Shown here piece after piece: positions 1 through 5,773 of a stretch of DNA of 5,773 bases. Every line of letters starts with the position of its first letter. The stretch's first letter is position 1. The notes beneath the pieces were generated by a model. That model worked only from the letters and a program-made list of their open reading frames with translations. It was not told where the DNA came from and ran no database searches. Source of the DNA: an uncultured bacterium (GTDB taxonomy: Bacteria > Cyanobacteriota > Vampirovibrionia > Gastranaerophilales > Gastranaerophilaceae); NCBI GenBank assembly GCA_949288685.1, contig CASELB010000152.1, forward strand, positions 1 to 5,773, written 5' to 3'. A program made the position numbers and the translations under genes.

Positions 1-2812
1 CATTATTTGTCTGCCCTATACGATACGTCCGGTCGGTTGCCTGATCTTCAACGGCAGGGTTCCACCAGAGGTCATAGTGAATAACATTTGTTGCACTGGT
101 AAGGTTCAGCCCTGTTCCGCCAGCTTTCAGGGAAAGAATCATAACTTTTGTATCTTTGTTATTCTGGAAGTCCTCAATTAAAGATTCTCTCTGCGGAACT
201 GTTAATGACCCGTGGAAGAATAACGGCTCACGGTTGAATTCATCATAAAGAATTTTGGTCAATATTTCACCCATTTCTTTATACTGGGTAAAAATAAGCG
301 TTTTTTCATTGTTGTCGAGAATATTACTTACAAGGTCAACACACTTCTCCGCCTTACCGCTCATCTCTTTATTAAACTCGCCCGCTTTAATAAATTGATA
401 CGGGTGGTTACAAATTTGTTTCAGCGCTGTTATAAGTTTAAAAATATTACCCCGTCTGCTTACACCTGTAAATCCGCTGATTTTTGTCATCATTTCATTA
501 AGTGTTTTTTCATACAATATAGACTGCGCTTTTGATAAGTAACAGTAATCATTTATTACAAGTTTTTCCGGCAGGTCGGAAATTACTGACTTATCGGTTT
601 TTAAACGCCGCAGCACAAACGGACTTACTGACATTTTGAGTTTAGCCGCTCTTGATTTTTCTTTAAACTTTTCTATTGGTACAGCATAACTCTTCTGGAA
701 TTCTTTTAATGTACCTAAATATCCTTTATTTAAGAAATCAAAAATACTCCACAGCTCTGTTAATCTGTTTTCTACAGGCGTACCTGTCATTGCTATTTTA
801 ATATCGGATTTAAGCGATTTAATTGCAACAGTTTGTGCTGTATCCGGATTTTTAATATTTTGAGCCTCATCAACAATAACCATTCCCCACGTATGTTTTT
901 TCATCTCTTCGACATCAATCCGCATAATAGCATACGTCGTAAGAATTACATCCGCATCAAACTCGGGTTTCCTGTCAAGTCCGTGATACATTTTGGCTGT
1001 AAGCTCCGGTGCAAATTGCTGCAACTCTTTTATCCAGTTCCCCATAAGCGTGGTCGGACATATAACCAAAACCGGTTTCTTTATTTTTGACTCTTCTTTC
1101 AATTTAAGTATAAGAGCAATTACCTGAATAGTTTTACCAAGTCCCATGTCATCAGCCATACAGCAGCCAAAGCCTTTGCTTACATTTGTCCAGAGCCATT
1201 TTAAGCCGGTATTCTGGTAAAATCTTAATGTGCCGTGTAGCCCCTCCGGAGGAGTAACCTCTACAGGTTTTTGGAAATCTTTTAAAACATTTGCATACGC
1301 TTCATCATAATTAAATTCATAATCCTGGACTTTTCCCGACATTGAAGCGTGTAACAATTCAAGACGTGTCATTGTTTTATGATTTGCAGTAGCTATCTTC
1401 TCGCAAAGTTTTTGTCCTTCCTCAGGATCAATTAACACATACTTATTTTTGTATTTTATAAGTCCTGTATTCTTCTCAATTATCTTCTTAAAATCTTCTA
1501 CACTAATTTTCTCATCACCAATAACTATTTCATAAGAAAACTCCAGAATATCATCAAGAGAGATTGCACCGGACGATACCGTATTAAATATATTCATCAA
1601 CTCCTCGGAACGCTTTGCTTTAACTTTTGCATTAATTGACGCCCGAGGGATAATTATATTCTTCAATTCAGGCGGGAGAATAACATCAATATGCGCTTTT
1701 TGAAGATAATAAGAAGTTTGGGCAATAATCTTATAAACTTCATTAAGATTTAGCTTTAGTGATAAATTATCCTCATCTTCAAACAACTCCTCTAATTCCG
1801 GCATATATCTGAGCGCATAATTCAATTGTTTTTCCACAATTCTGCCGATATCAGATGTTTGTATTCCCCACACCGTATCTTCCGTGTACAATTTATCAAT
1901 TAAAATACTTTCATCATTCTTACGATTTTTAATATGTACTTTTAATTCAAAGTCCGTGTCATTAACCTTTTCAATTTTAAAGAACGGGATTAAATCATAT
2001 TTACCCAGATAAAGCTCATCAAACCATTGTGCTATATTTTCCGCAACATCCTGTCCTTTTAAAAGGCAGCGTTGTTCAAGGTTTTTCAGCATATAATGAC
2101 CTGATTTTACATCTTTAAACTTATAACTCTTTATTCCTAAGAATTTGTAAACCAGATAATTTAAATAATTTCTCACAAAGTCTGTTACAAAATTTTTAGG
2201 CATTTCCCCAACTACAAAAATGTTATCAGGGAGATGCTTTTCTAATTCGTTTAAAATACGTGCCGATTCTTTAGTATTTGTTATAGGCTCATAAACTATT
2301 TTAAACATCTGTCCGCCGCGTGTTTTAACAACTGTCGGAATAAAATAAAGTTTTTCAATAAGTTTTATAACATACTGGGTAAGTTTGTTAAAATACACAA
2401 AAGTTTGTGATACTGCATCAAAATCTACAATTTCACCAAAACTGCCGAAATAATCCAGAACAATATCCAGCGGCATTACATATCCGATTACACCGTTAAC
2501 TTCTTTCGGCGTAAAACGGAACATTGAACCTTTTGATTTTAAATAAAACTGAAAATTATTTGTAGGGGTAACAAAGAAGGAAAACTTGCCGCCTTCGTTA
2601 ATTAAATAAAAATCCGTATTTCTGACAGGCGAGTTCTTGCCGAGGAAAATCCCTTCAAATTCATCCTCTACTATTTGATAAATAAGGCTCAAAGTATAGC
2701 GAAAATCCTTGTTTTTAAATCCGTTCGGATTTTCGCTCAGATTTAAGAAAAATTCATCAACATTATTTTTTTTAAATGATAAATCTATATCTAAACCCTT
2801 TACTTCCGCCAT
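1..2812 (-). CDS. SNF2-family DNA-dependent ATPase/helicase-like protein (C-terminus cut by window edge)
   Basis: The frame is open from the ATG at 2812 to the left edge: 937 codons without a stop, checked codon by codon. It encodes a Swi2/Snf2 (superfamily 2) ATPase, a double-stranded-DNA translocase that remodels protein-DNA complexes in the cytoplasm. Residues 1 to about 350 match nothing I recognise. Residues about 355-480 resemble DUF3670, the region preceding the motor in SSO1653-type bacterial and archaeal SNF2 proteins. The motor then follows in order: LRFYQ (529-533), Walker A DDMGLGKT (554-561), motif Ia CPTTL (585-589), DEAQ box (648-651), MTGTP (675-679), TLIFTQY (838-844), FHGS (866-869), LKAGGTGLNLT (895-905), WWNP (916-919) and motif VI RTYRIGQ (928-934). 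The catalytic motifs are intact, so it is probably active. Homologues usually continue some tens of residues beyond motif VI; that end lies outside. There is no SWIM zinc finger, only one Cys (249) in the first 350 residues. It probably shares an mRNA with gpmI. Its cellular role (repair, transcription, defence) cannot be told from the sequence. Confidence 0.95.
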   Translation of the reverse strand, partial: MAEVKGLDIDLSFKKNNVDEFFLNLSENPNGFKNKDFRYTLSLIYQIVEDEFEGIFLGKNSPVRNTDFYLINEGGKFSFFVTPTNNFQFYLKSKGSMFRFTPKEVNGVIGYVMPLDIVLDYFGSFGEIVDFDAVSQTFVYFNKLTQYVIKLIEKLYFIPTVVKTRGGQMFKIVYEPITNTKESARILNELEKHLPDNIFVVGEMPKNFVTDFVRNYLNYLVYKFLGIKSYKFKDVKSGHYMLKNLEQRCLLKGQDVAENIAQWFDELYLGKYDLIPFFKIEKVNDTDFELKVHIKNRKNDESILIDKLYTEDTVWGIQTSDIGRIVEKQLNYALRYMPELEELFEDEDNLSLKLNLNEVYKIIAQTSYYLQKAHIDVILPPELKNIIIPRASINAKVKAKRSEELMNIFNTVSSGAISLDDILEFSYEIVIGDEKISVEDFKKIIEKNTGLIKYKNKYVLIDPEEGQKLCEKIATANHKTMTRLELLHASMSGKVQDYEFNYDEAYANVLKDFQKPVEVTPPEGLHGTLRFYQNTGLKWLWTNVSKGFGCCMADDMGLGKTIQVIALILKLKEESKIKKPVLVICPTTLMGNWIKELQQFAPELTAKMYHGLDRKPEFDADVILTTYAIMRIDVEEMKKHTWGMVIVDEAQNIKNPDTAQTVAIKSLKSDIKIAMTGTPVENRLTELWSIFDFLNKGYLGTLKEFQKSYAVPIEKFKEKSRAAKLKMSVSPFVLRRLKTDKSVISDLPEKLVINDYCYLSKAQSILYEKTLNEMMTKISGFTGVSRRGNIFKLITALKQICNHPYQFIKAGEFNKEMSGKAEKCVDLVSNILDNNEKTLIFTQYKEMGEILTKILYDEFNREPLFFHGSLTVPQRESLIEDFQNNKDTKVMILSLKAGGTGLNLTSATNVIHYDLWWNPAVEDQATDRTYRIGQTNN

Positions 2813-2816
2813 AATT

Positions 2817-2822
2817 CTCCTT
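2817..2822 (-). promoter_or_regulatory. Ribosome binding site of the SNF2 gene
   Basis: AAGGAG lies 4 nt before the ATG at 2812, inside the 15-nt gap after the gpmI stop codon. It fixes the start of the SNF2 gene. With no terminator or room for a promoter in the gap, it indicates co-transcription with gpmI and probably re-initiation by ribosomes finishing gpmI. Confidence 0.8.
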
Positions 2823-2827
2823 GTGCA

Positions 2828-4354
2828 TTAGTGTTTAATCAAAGAACCGCAATCCATATCATCAGGCTGCTTTATACCCATTAATTCTAACACGGTAGGT
2901 GCAATATTACAAAGAGCACCGTCATCAGCAAGTTTAATATCTTTGCCCGCATTTATCACCACAAACGGAACCTTGTTAGTTGTATGAGCAGTATGAGGCT
3001 TGCCGGTTGAATCATCAAACATAACTTCCGCATTACCATGATCAGCCGTTAACAACATTGTAACACCTTTTTTAACACACTCATCCGCAATCTTGCCGAC
3101 GCACTCATCAACTGTTTTACAAGCCTTTTCCGCCGCTTCCAGAACCCCGGTATGTCCGACCATATCAGGATTTGCAAAATTAACCAGAATAAAACCGTAT
3201 TCAGGATTATCAATAGCTCCTAATACTTTTTCGCACACTTCCGGCGCACTCATCTCCGGCTGCATATCATAGGTCGGAACTTTCGGAGAGGGAACAAGTA
3301 CACGCGTTTCATCTTTTTGCGGCTCTTCGACTCCGCCGTTAAAAAAGAATGTAACGTGTGCATATTTTTCAGTTTCCGCAGTTCTAAACTGTTTTACACC
3401 ATTTGCCTGTAAAACATCCCCGAGTATATTATTTAAATGCTGTTTTTCAAAGGCAACAGGGAATGTAAAAGTCTCATCATAACTGGTCATTGTGACATAA
3501 TAGATATTTGATAAAACTTTCTTTCTGTTAAACCCGTCAAAATCTTTGAAATTAATAGCTTTAGAAATTTCACGCGCTCTGTCGGGTCTGTAATTAATAA
3601 ATATAATAGCGTCGTCGTCATGAATTCTTGATTCTTCACCACCAATAGCTGTAGGAAGAACAAACTCATCAAATACACCTTTCTCGTAAGATTTTTTAAC
3701 CGCTTCTATAGCAGAAGATGCCTTTTCGCCCTCGCCCAAAACAAGGCAATTATATCCTTTCTCCACTCTGTCCCAACGGTTATCTCTGTCCATAATATAA
3801 TATCTTCCCACAACAGATGCTACAGGAGGCAGGTTGTATTCTTTAAGCTCATTTTCAATAATTTCAAGGAATTTGCACGCACTTTGAGGCGGAGTGTCAC
3901 GACCGTCAAGGAATGCGTGAATATATACTTTTTTAAGCCCGTTATCATGAGCCATTTTTATTAACGCTTCCAAATGTTCCAGAGAGGAATGAACGCCGCC
4001 GGTTGAAACAAGCCCGTAAATATGAAGTGCAGAATTATGAGTCTTAGCATGATTTATTGCAGCTAAAAACTTTTCATTTTTAAAGAAACTACCGTCTTTT
4101 ATACTTCTGTTTATCTTTGTTAAATCCTGATAAACAACTCTTCCTGCACCTATATTCAAGTGCCCTACTTCCGAATTTCCCATTTGCCCGTCAGGCAGCC
4201 CGACATATTCACCATCAGCATGAATTTGTGTTGACGGATATTCTTTTATAAGTTTAGGAACATTAACCGGATGAGATAATTTAGTCGCGTCATATTTTTC
4301 TGCGCCTTTGCTAATCCCCCAGCCATCCATAATACAAAGTAAAACTCGTTTCAT
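2828..4354 (-). CDS. gpmI: 2,3-bisphosphoglycerate-independent phosphoglycerate mutase
   Basis: GpmI interconverts 3- and 2-phosphoglycerate in glycolysis and gluconeogenesis through a phosphoserine intermediate, using two metal ions (Mn2+ in characterised enzymes); it is cytosolic. The 508-residue length is normal for the family. The alkaline-phosphatase-like core shows metal-binding D10 in MDGWG, catalytic S61 in GQMGNSEVGHLNIGAGR, D397 and H401 in NFANPDMVGH, D438-H439 in TADHGN, and H457 in HTAHTTN. The inserted phosphotransferase domain shows H122 (GGVHSS), R152-D153 (FLDGRDTPP) and R184/R190 (GRYYIMDRDNRW). Later conserved blocks are NYRPDRAR and HVTFFFNGGVEEP. All expected catalytic residues are present; a small variation is STGGVHS where SDGGVHS is usual. 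I chose the ATG at 4354 because MKRVLLCIMDGWG is the normal N-terminus and GAGG precedes it. The upstream in-frame ATG at 4438 would add 28 unrelated residues and cover the promoter. The gene follows a terminator and precedes the SNF2 gene. Confidence 0.98.
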   Translation of the reverse strand: MKRVLLCIMDGWGISKGAEKYDATKLSHPVNVPKLIKEYPSTQIHADGEYVGLPDGQMGNSEVGHLNIGAGRVVYQDLTKINRSIKDGSFFKNEKFLAAINHAKTHNSALHIYGLVSTGGVHSSLEHLEALIKMAHDNGLKKVYIHAFLDGRDTPPQSACKFLEIIENELKEYNLPPVASVVGRYYIMDRDNRWDRVEKGYNCLVLGEGEKASSAIEAVKKSYEKGVFDEFVLPTAIGGEESRIHDDDAIIFINYRPDRAREISKAINFKDFDGFNRKKVLSNIYYVTMTSYDETFTFPVAFEKQHLNNILGDVLQANGVKQFRTAETEKYAHVTFFFNGGVEEPQKDETRVLVPSPKVPTYDMQPEMSAPEVCEKVLGAIDNPEYGFILVNFANPDMVGHTGVLEAAEKACKTVDECVGKIADECVKKGVTMLLTADHGNAEVMFDDSTGKPHTAHTTNKVPFVVINAGKDIKLADDGALCNIAPTVLELMGIKQPDDMDCGSLIKH

Positions 4355-4359
4355 ATATA

Positions 4360-4363
4360 CCTC
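4360..4363 (-). promoter_or_regulatory. Ribosome binding site deciding the gpmI start
   Basis: GAGG sits 5 nt before the ATG at 4354. It is modest and short-spaced, but it supports this start over the in-frame ATG at 4438, where the family N-terminus would be preceded by 28 extra residues. Confidence 0.6.
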
Positions 4364-4380
4364 GCAAAATCTTATTAAAT

Positions 4381-4393
4381 ACTTATAATAAGT
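4381..4393. repeat. 13-bp perfect palindrome overlapping the gpmI -10 (possible operator)
   Basis: ACTTAT-A-ATAAGT is a perfect 6-bp inverted repeat around one central base. It overlaps three bases of the proposed -10 hexamer and covers the predicted transcription start. That is a typical operator position, but the stretch is AT-rich and such palindromes arise by chance. No specific regulator is recognised. Confidence 0.25.
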
Positions 4394-4419
4394 GTATGAC
4401 GAACACACACTAAATTCAA
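4391..4419 (-). promoter_or_regulatory. Candidate sigma-70-type promoter for gpmI-SNF2
   Basis: On the minus strand, TTGAAT (4419-4414) and TACACT (4396-4391) are separated by 17 nt. Each matches the vegetative consensus at 4 of 6 bases. Transcription would start near 4384, giving a leader of about 30 nt before gpmI. The position, downstream of the rplA terminator, makes a promoter necessary unless read-through supplies gpmI. TATAAG (4387-4382) is a better -10 hexamer but lacks a credible -35. This is assigned by eye. Confidence 0.4.
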
Positions 4420-4470
4420 GAGGGAAATAGCTTGACATCCCTTCATATCAAGTTTGCACCAAAAAACGCA

Positions 4471-4501
4471 CAAAACAAAAAGCGGGAAGAAAACTCCCCG
4501 C
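4471..4501 (-). terminator. Rho-independent terminator of the rplK-rplA unit
   Basis: Read on the minus strand, GCGGGGAG-TTTT-CTTCCCGC forms an 8-bp stem (one G-U pair) with a 4-nt loop, immediately followed by the T-rich tract TTTTTGTTTTG. It starts about 20 nt after the rplA stop. The GC-rich stem stands out from the AT-rich surroundings. It separates the ribosomal protein genes from gpmI. The opposite strand has no T-tract after the stem, so it is unidirectional. Confidence 0.9.
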
Positions 4502-4523
4502 CCTTTGCAATACATTATTCTTA

Positions 4524-5249
4524 CTAACCAAGAAGTTCCTTAACTTCACTTGCAAGGTTCTTAGTATCAAGTTTAAGTCCCGGTCCCATTGTAGTTGTAA
4601 GGTAAGCAGACTTAACATAAGTTCCCTTAGCGGAAGACGGTTTTGCTCTCAAAACAGCATCAGCAAGAGTTGCAAAGTTCTTAACAAGGTCTTCATGTGA
4701 AAATTGAATTTTACCGATAGGACAGTGAATCATACCTTGTTTGTCTGCACGGAATTCAACTTTACCTGCTTTAGCATCTTTAACAGCTTTTGCTATATCA
4801 AGAGTAACTGTACCGGTTTTCGGGTTCGGCATCAAGCCTTTAGGACCTAATACCTTACCTAATTTACCTAACATACCCATACAGTCAGGAGTTGCAATAA
4901 GAGTATCAAATTCAAACCAGCCGCCGCTGATTTTTTCAATGATATCTTCAGTACCTGCAAATTCAGCACCGGCTTCTTTTGCTTCTGAAACTTTTGCGCC
5001 CTTCGCAATAACGCAAACACGAACTTCCTTACCAAGTCCTGCAGGAAGTACAACAGTAGAACGTACCTGCTGGTCAGCGTGTTTTACTTCAATACCAAGT
5101 CTCATGTGGCATTCAACCGTTTCGTTAAACTTGGAAAGTTCTTTTGATATTTCTTGTAATTTAGCTATGGCTTGAGTAGAAGTAGTCGGTTGTTCAAACC
5201 CTTCTAACATTTCCATAACTTTTTTTTGTTTTTTAGTTAATTTTGACAT
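4524..5249 (-). CDS. rplA: 50S ribosomal protein L1
   Basis: L1 binds 23S rRNA at the L1 stalk and helps release deacylated tRNA from the E site. In many bacteria it also represses its own mRNA. The 241-residue product is slightly longer than usual (about 230-235). Visible family blocks are FNETVE (41-46), LGIEVKHADQQVRSTVVLPAGLGK (51-74), the signature KVLGPKGLMPNPKTGTV (132-148), and TTTMGPGLKLD (218-228), whose Thr-Met-Gly-Pro contacts RNA in known L1 structures. The start is fixed by the family N-terminus (MSKLTKKQKK) and by an AAAGGAA Shine-Dalgarno 8 nt upstream. The gene ends with tandem in-frame stops, TAG then TAA. Two A-runs (A6 and A7) encode the Lys-rich codons 6-11. It follows rplK after 51 nt that hold an L1-binding-like hairpin, and a terminator follows. 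rplJ-rplL, the usual next genes, are absent here. Confidence 0.98.
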   Translation of the reverse strand: MSKLTKKQKKVMEMLEGFEQPTTSTQAIAKLQEISKELSKFNETVECHMRLGIEVKHADQQVRSTVVLPAGLGKEVRVCVIAKGAKVSEAKEAGAEFAGTEDIIEKISGGWFEFDTLIATPDCMGMLGKLGKVLGPKGLMPNPKTGTVTLDIAKAVKDAKAGKVEFRADKQGMIHCPIGKIQFSHEDLVKNFATLADAVLRAKPSSAKGTYVKSAYLTTTMGPGLKLDTKNLASEVKELLG

Positions 5250-5257
5250 TTTAAAAT

Positions 5258-5293
5258 TCCTTTCATGGTATTAGCGGACAAAAGTCCTTCCAT
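5258..5293 (-). promoter_or_regulatory. L1-binding-like mRNA element and Shine-Dalgarno before rplA
   Basis: In the RNA, AUGG (5293-5290) pairs with CCAU (5268-5265), and GGAC (5287-5284) pairs with GUCC (5279-5276) around a UUUU loop. The helices are separated by an asymmetric internal loop, AA on the 5' side and GCUAAUA on the 3' side. This resembles the L1 site in 23S rRNA, where a G-A pair of bases faces a GUGAAAUA-like strand ending in ACCAC. The Shine-Dalgarno GAAAGGA (5264-5258) follows the outer stem directly, so bound L1 would hinder initiation. The assignment is by eye, from memory of L1 sites. The repeat of the same tail before rplK supports it. Confidence 0.6.
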
Positions 5294-5300
5294 ATTTTAC

Positions 5301-5732
5301 TTACGCTTCTTCTTTAACTGTAACACCCATAGCTCTGCAAGAACCTTTAATCATTTTAACGGCTGCTTCCATAGATGTAGCGTTCAAATCGTTCATTTTG
5401 ATTTTAGCGATTTCTTCCAGTTGCGCGCGGGTAATTTCACCGACTTTTTGTTTGTTAGGTGCAGCAGAACCTTTTGACAGGTTGATTGCTTTCTTTATCA
5501 AAACAGGAGCCGGAGGTGATTTTGTAACAAAAGTAAAACTTCTGTCTTCATAAACATCAATTACAACAGGAATAATGTAACCTGCTTGAGATTCTGTTTT
5601 AGCATTGAACTGCTTACAGAAATCCATGATATTTACACCATGCTGACCCAGAGCCGGACCTACCGGTGGTGACGGGTTAGCTTTACCTGCTTCAATTTGC
5701 AGTTTAATTTTTCCTACTACTTTTTTTGCCAT
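5301..5732 (-). CDS. rplK: 50S ribosomal protein L11
   Basis: L11 binds the GTPase-associated centre of 23S rRNA (helices 43-44) and supports elongation-factor GTPase activity and stringent-response sensing; it is also part of the thiostrepton target. The product has 143 residues against about 141 in the family. The N-terminal domain shows KANPSPPVGPALGQHGVNIMDFCK (17-40), with the proline-rich helix P22-P23-P26 at the thiostrepton site, then YEDRSFTFVTKSPPAPVLIKK (61-81). The rRNA-binding C-terminal domain ends with the signature KMIKGSCRAMGVTV (126-139). The start is the family N-terminus MAKKVVGKIKL, preceded by AAAGGAG. Closest recalled sequences are cyanobacterial (MAKKV...GQHGVNIM.FCK), the main lineage hint in this window. 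The stop codon lies 51 nt before rplA, and the two are probably co-transcribed. Upstream genes, usually secE-nusG, lie outside. Confidence 0.99.
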   Translation of the reverse strand: MAKKVVGKIKLQIEAGKANPSPPVGPALGQHGVNIMDFCKQFNAKTESQAGYIIPVVIDVYEDRSFTFVTKSPPAPVLIKKAINLSKGSAAPNKQKVGEITRAQLEEIAKIKMNDLNATSMEAAVKMIKGSCRAMGVTVKEEA

Positions 5733-5741
5733 TTTGTTGTT

Positions 5742-5773
5742 CTCCTTTCGTGGTGCAAACGGGAGGCATTCCC
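5742..5773 (-). promoter_or_regulatory. rplK leader: Shine-Dalgarno and 3' part of a likely L1-binding element (cut by edge)
   Basis: In the RNA, GGGA (5773-5770) pairs with UCCC (5764-5761) around an AUGCC loop. Then come the 7-nt strand GUUUGCA (5760-5754), CCAC (5753-5750), and at once the Shine-Dalgarno GAAAGGAG (5749-5742), whose AGGAG lies 9 nt before the ATG. Helix length, 7-nt strand, CCAY and spacing to the ribosome binding site copy the element before rplA. The outer 5' strand (expected GUGG plus two purines) would lie just beyond the window, so this is half an element. The Shine-Dalgarno itself is certain; the L1 role is inferred. Confidence 0.55.

Noticed and set aside
833..1090. 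85-codon plus-strand open frame
   Set aside because: Antisense to the SNF2 motor domain, where the minus-strand frame shows conserved helicase motifs; no recognisable protein.
1243..1256. CTCCGGAG palindrome with flanking bases in the SNF2 gene
   Set aside because: It encodes the ordinary Thr-Pro-Pro-Glu-Gly stretch just before the motor domain; no T-tract or regulatory context follows.
3487..3678. 63-codon minus-strand frame inside gpmI
   Set aside because: Out-of-frame within a fully conserved part of GpmI; no independent evidence for translation.
4355..4438. 28-residue N-terminal extension of GpmI from the ATG at 4438
   Set aside because: The added residues have no family similarity, and the stretch contains the proposed promoter and the Shine-Dalgarno of the ATG at 4354, which gives the normal 508-residue enzyme.
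4868..5053. 61-codon minus-strand frame inside rplA
   Set aside because: Out-of-frame overlap with the conserved core of L1, including part of its signature region; a by-product of rplA coding.
4741..5175. 144-codon plus-strand open frame
   Set aside because: It lies wholly antisense to rplA, whose protein is clearly L1. The translation matches no family I know and no convincing ribosome binding site was seen; it is a shadow of rplA codon use.
5265..5477. 70-codon plus-strand open frame
   Set aside because: Antisense to rplK and the rplK-rplA spacer; its ATG lies inside the L1-like hairpin on the other strand, and no protein family is recognised.
4452..5760. 10-base match GTTTGCACCA on the plus strand at 4452-4461 and on the minus strand at 5760-5751
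   Set aside because: Ten-base matches are expected several times by chance in a window this size; the 4452 copy lacks the hairpin and the Shine-Dalgarno context of the rplK leader.

Overview
The window carries four protein genes, all on the minus strand, so transcription runs from right to left: rplK (L11), rplA (L1), gpmI (cofactor-independent phosphoglycerate mutase), and a large SNF2-family DNA-dependent ATPase that runs off the left edge. Coding density is high and the DNA is AT-rich. Every frame read here works with the standard bacterial code: stops seen are TAA and TAG, and tryptophan is TGG. I found no tRNA, rRNA, CRISPR array, insertion sequence or phage gene.

The organism is a bacterium. 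L11 and L1 look, from memory, closest to the cyanobacterial lineage, and an SNF2 ATPase with a DUF3670-like region is common there. Together with the AT-rich DNA, this would fit a non-photosynthetic, gut-type relative (Melainabacteria/Gastranaerophilales). This is a tentative inference; a Firmicutes-like lineage is not excluded.

Right part (about 4471-5773): an rplK-rplA unit. A strong intrinsic terminator 20 nt after rplA closes it, and rplJ-rplL do not follow, unlike the usual rplKAJL order. The most interesting signal is regulatory. The 51-nt rplK-rplA spacer folds into a small hairpin with a 2-nt/7-nt asymmetric internal loop ending in CCAU, directly followed by the Shine-Dalgarno. This resembles the ribosomal-protein-L1 binding site of 23S rRNA and of known L1 autoregulatory mRNAs. 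The right edge, just before rplK, shows the 3' part of what looks like the same element, with an identical ACCAYGAAAGGA tail. The model is that L1 represses both cistrons separately.

Left part (1-4470): a second unit with its own candidate promoter. gpmI performs a core glycolytic step and is followed after 15 nt, with a strong ribosome binding site, by the SNF2 ATPase. The two are probably co-transcribed, a metabolic gene with a DNA-translocase gene. All catalytic residues of GpmI, and all SNF2 helicase motifs up to motif VI, are intact.
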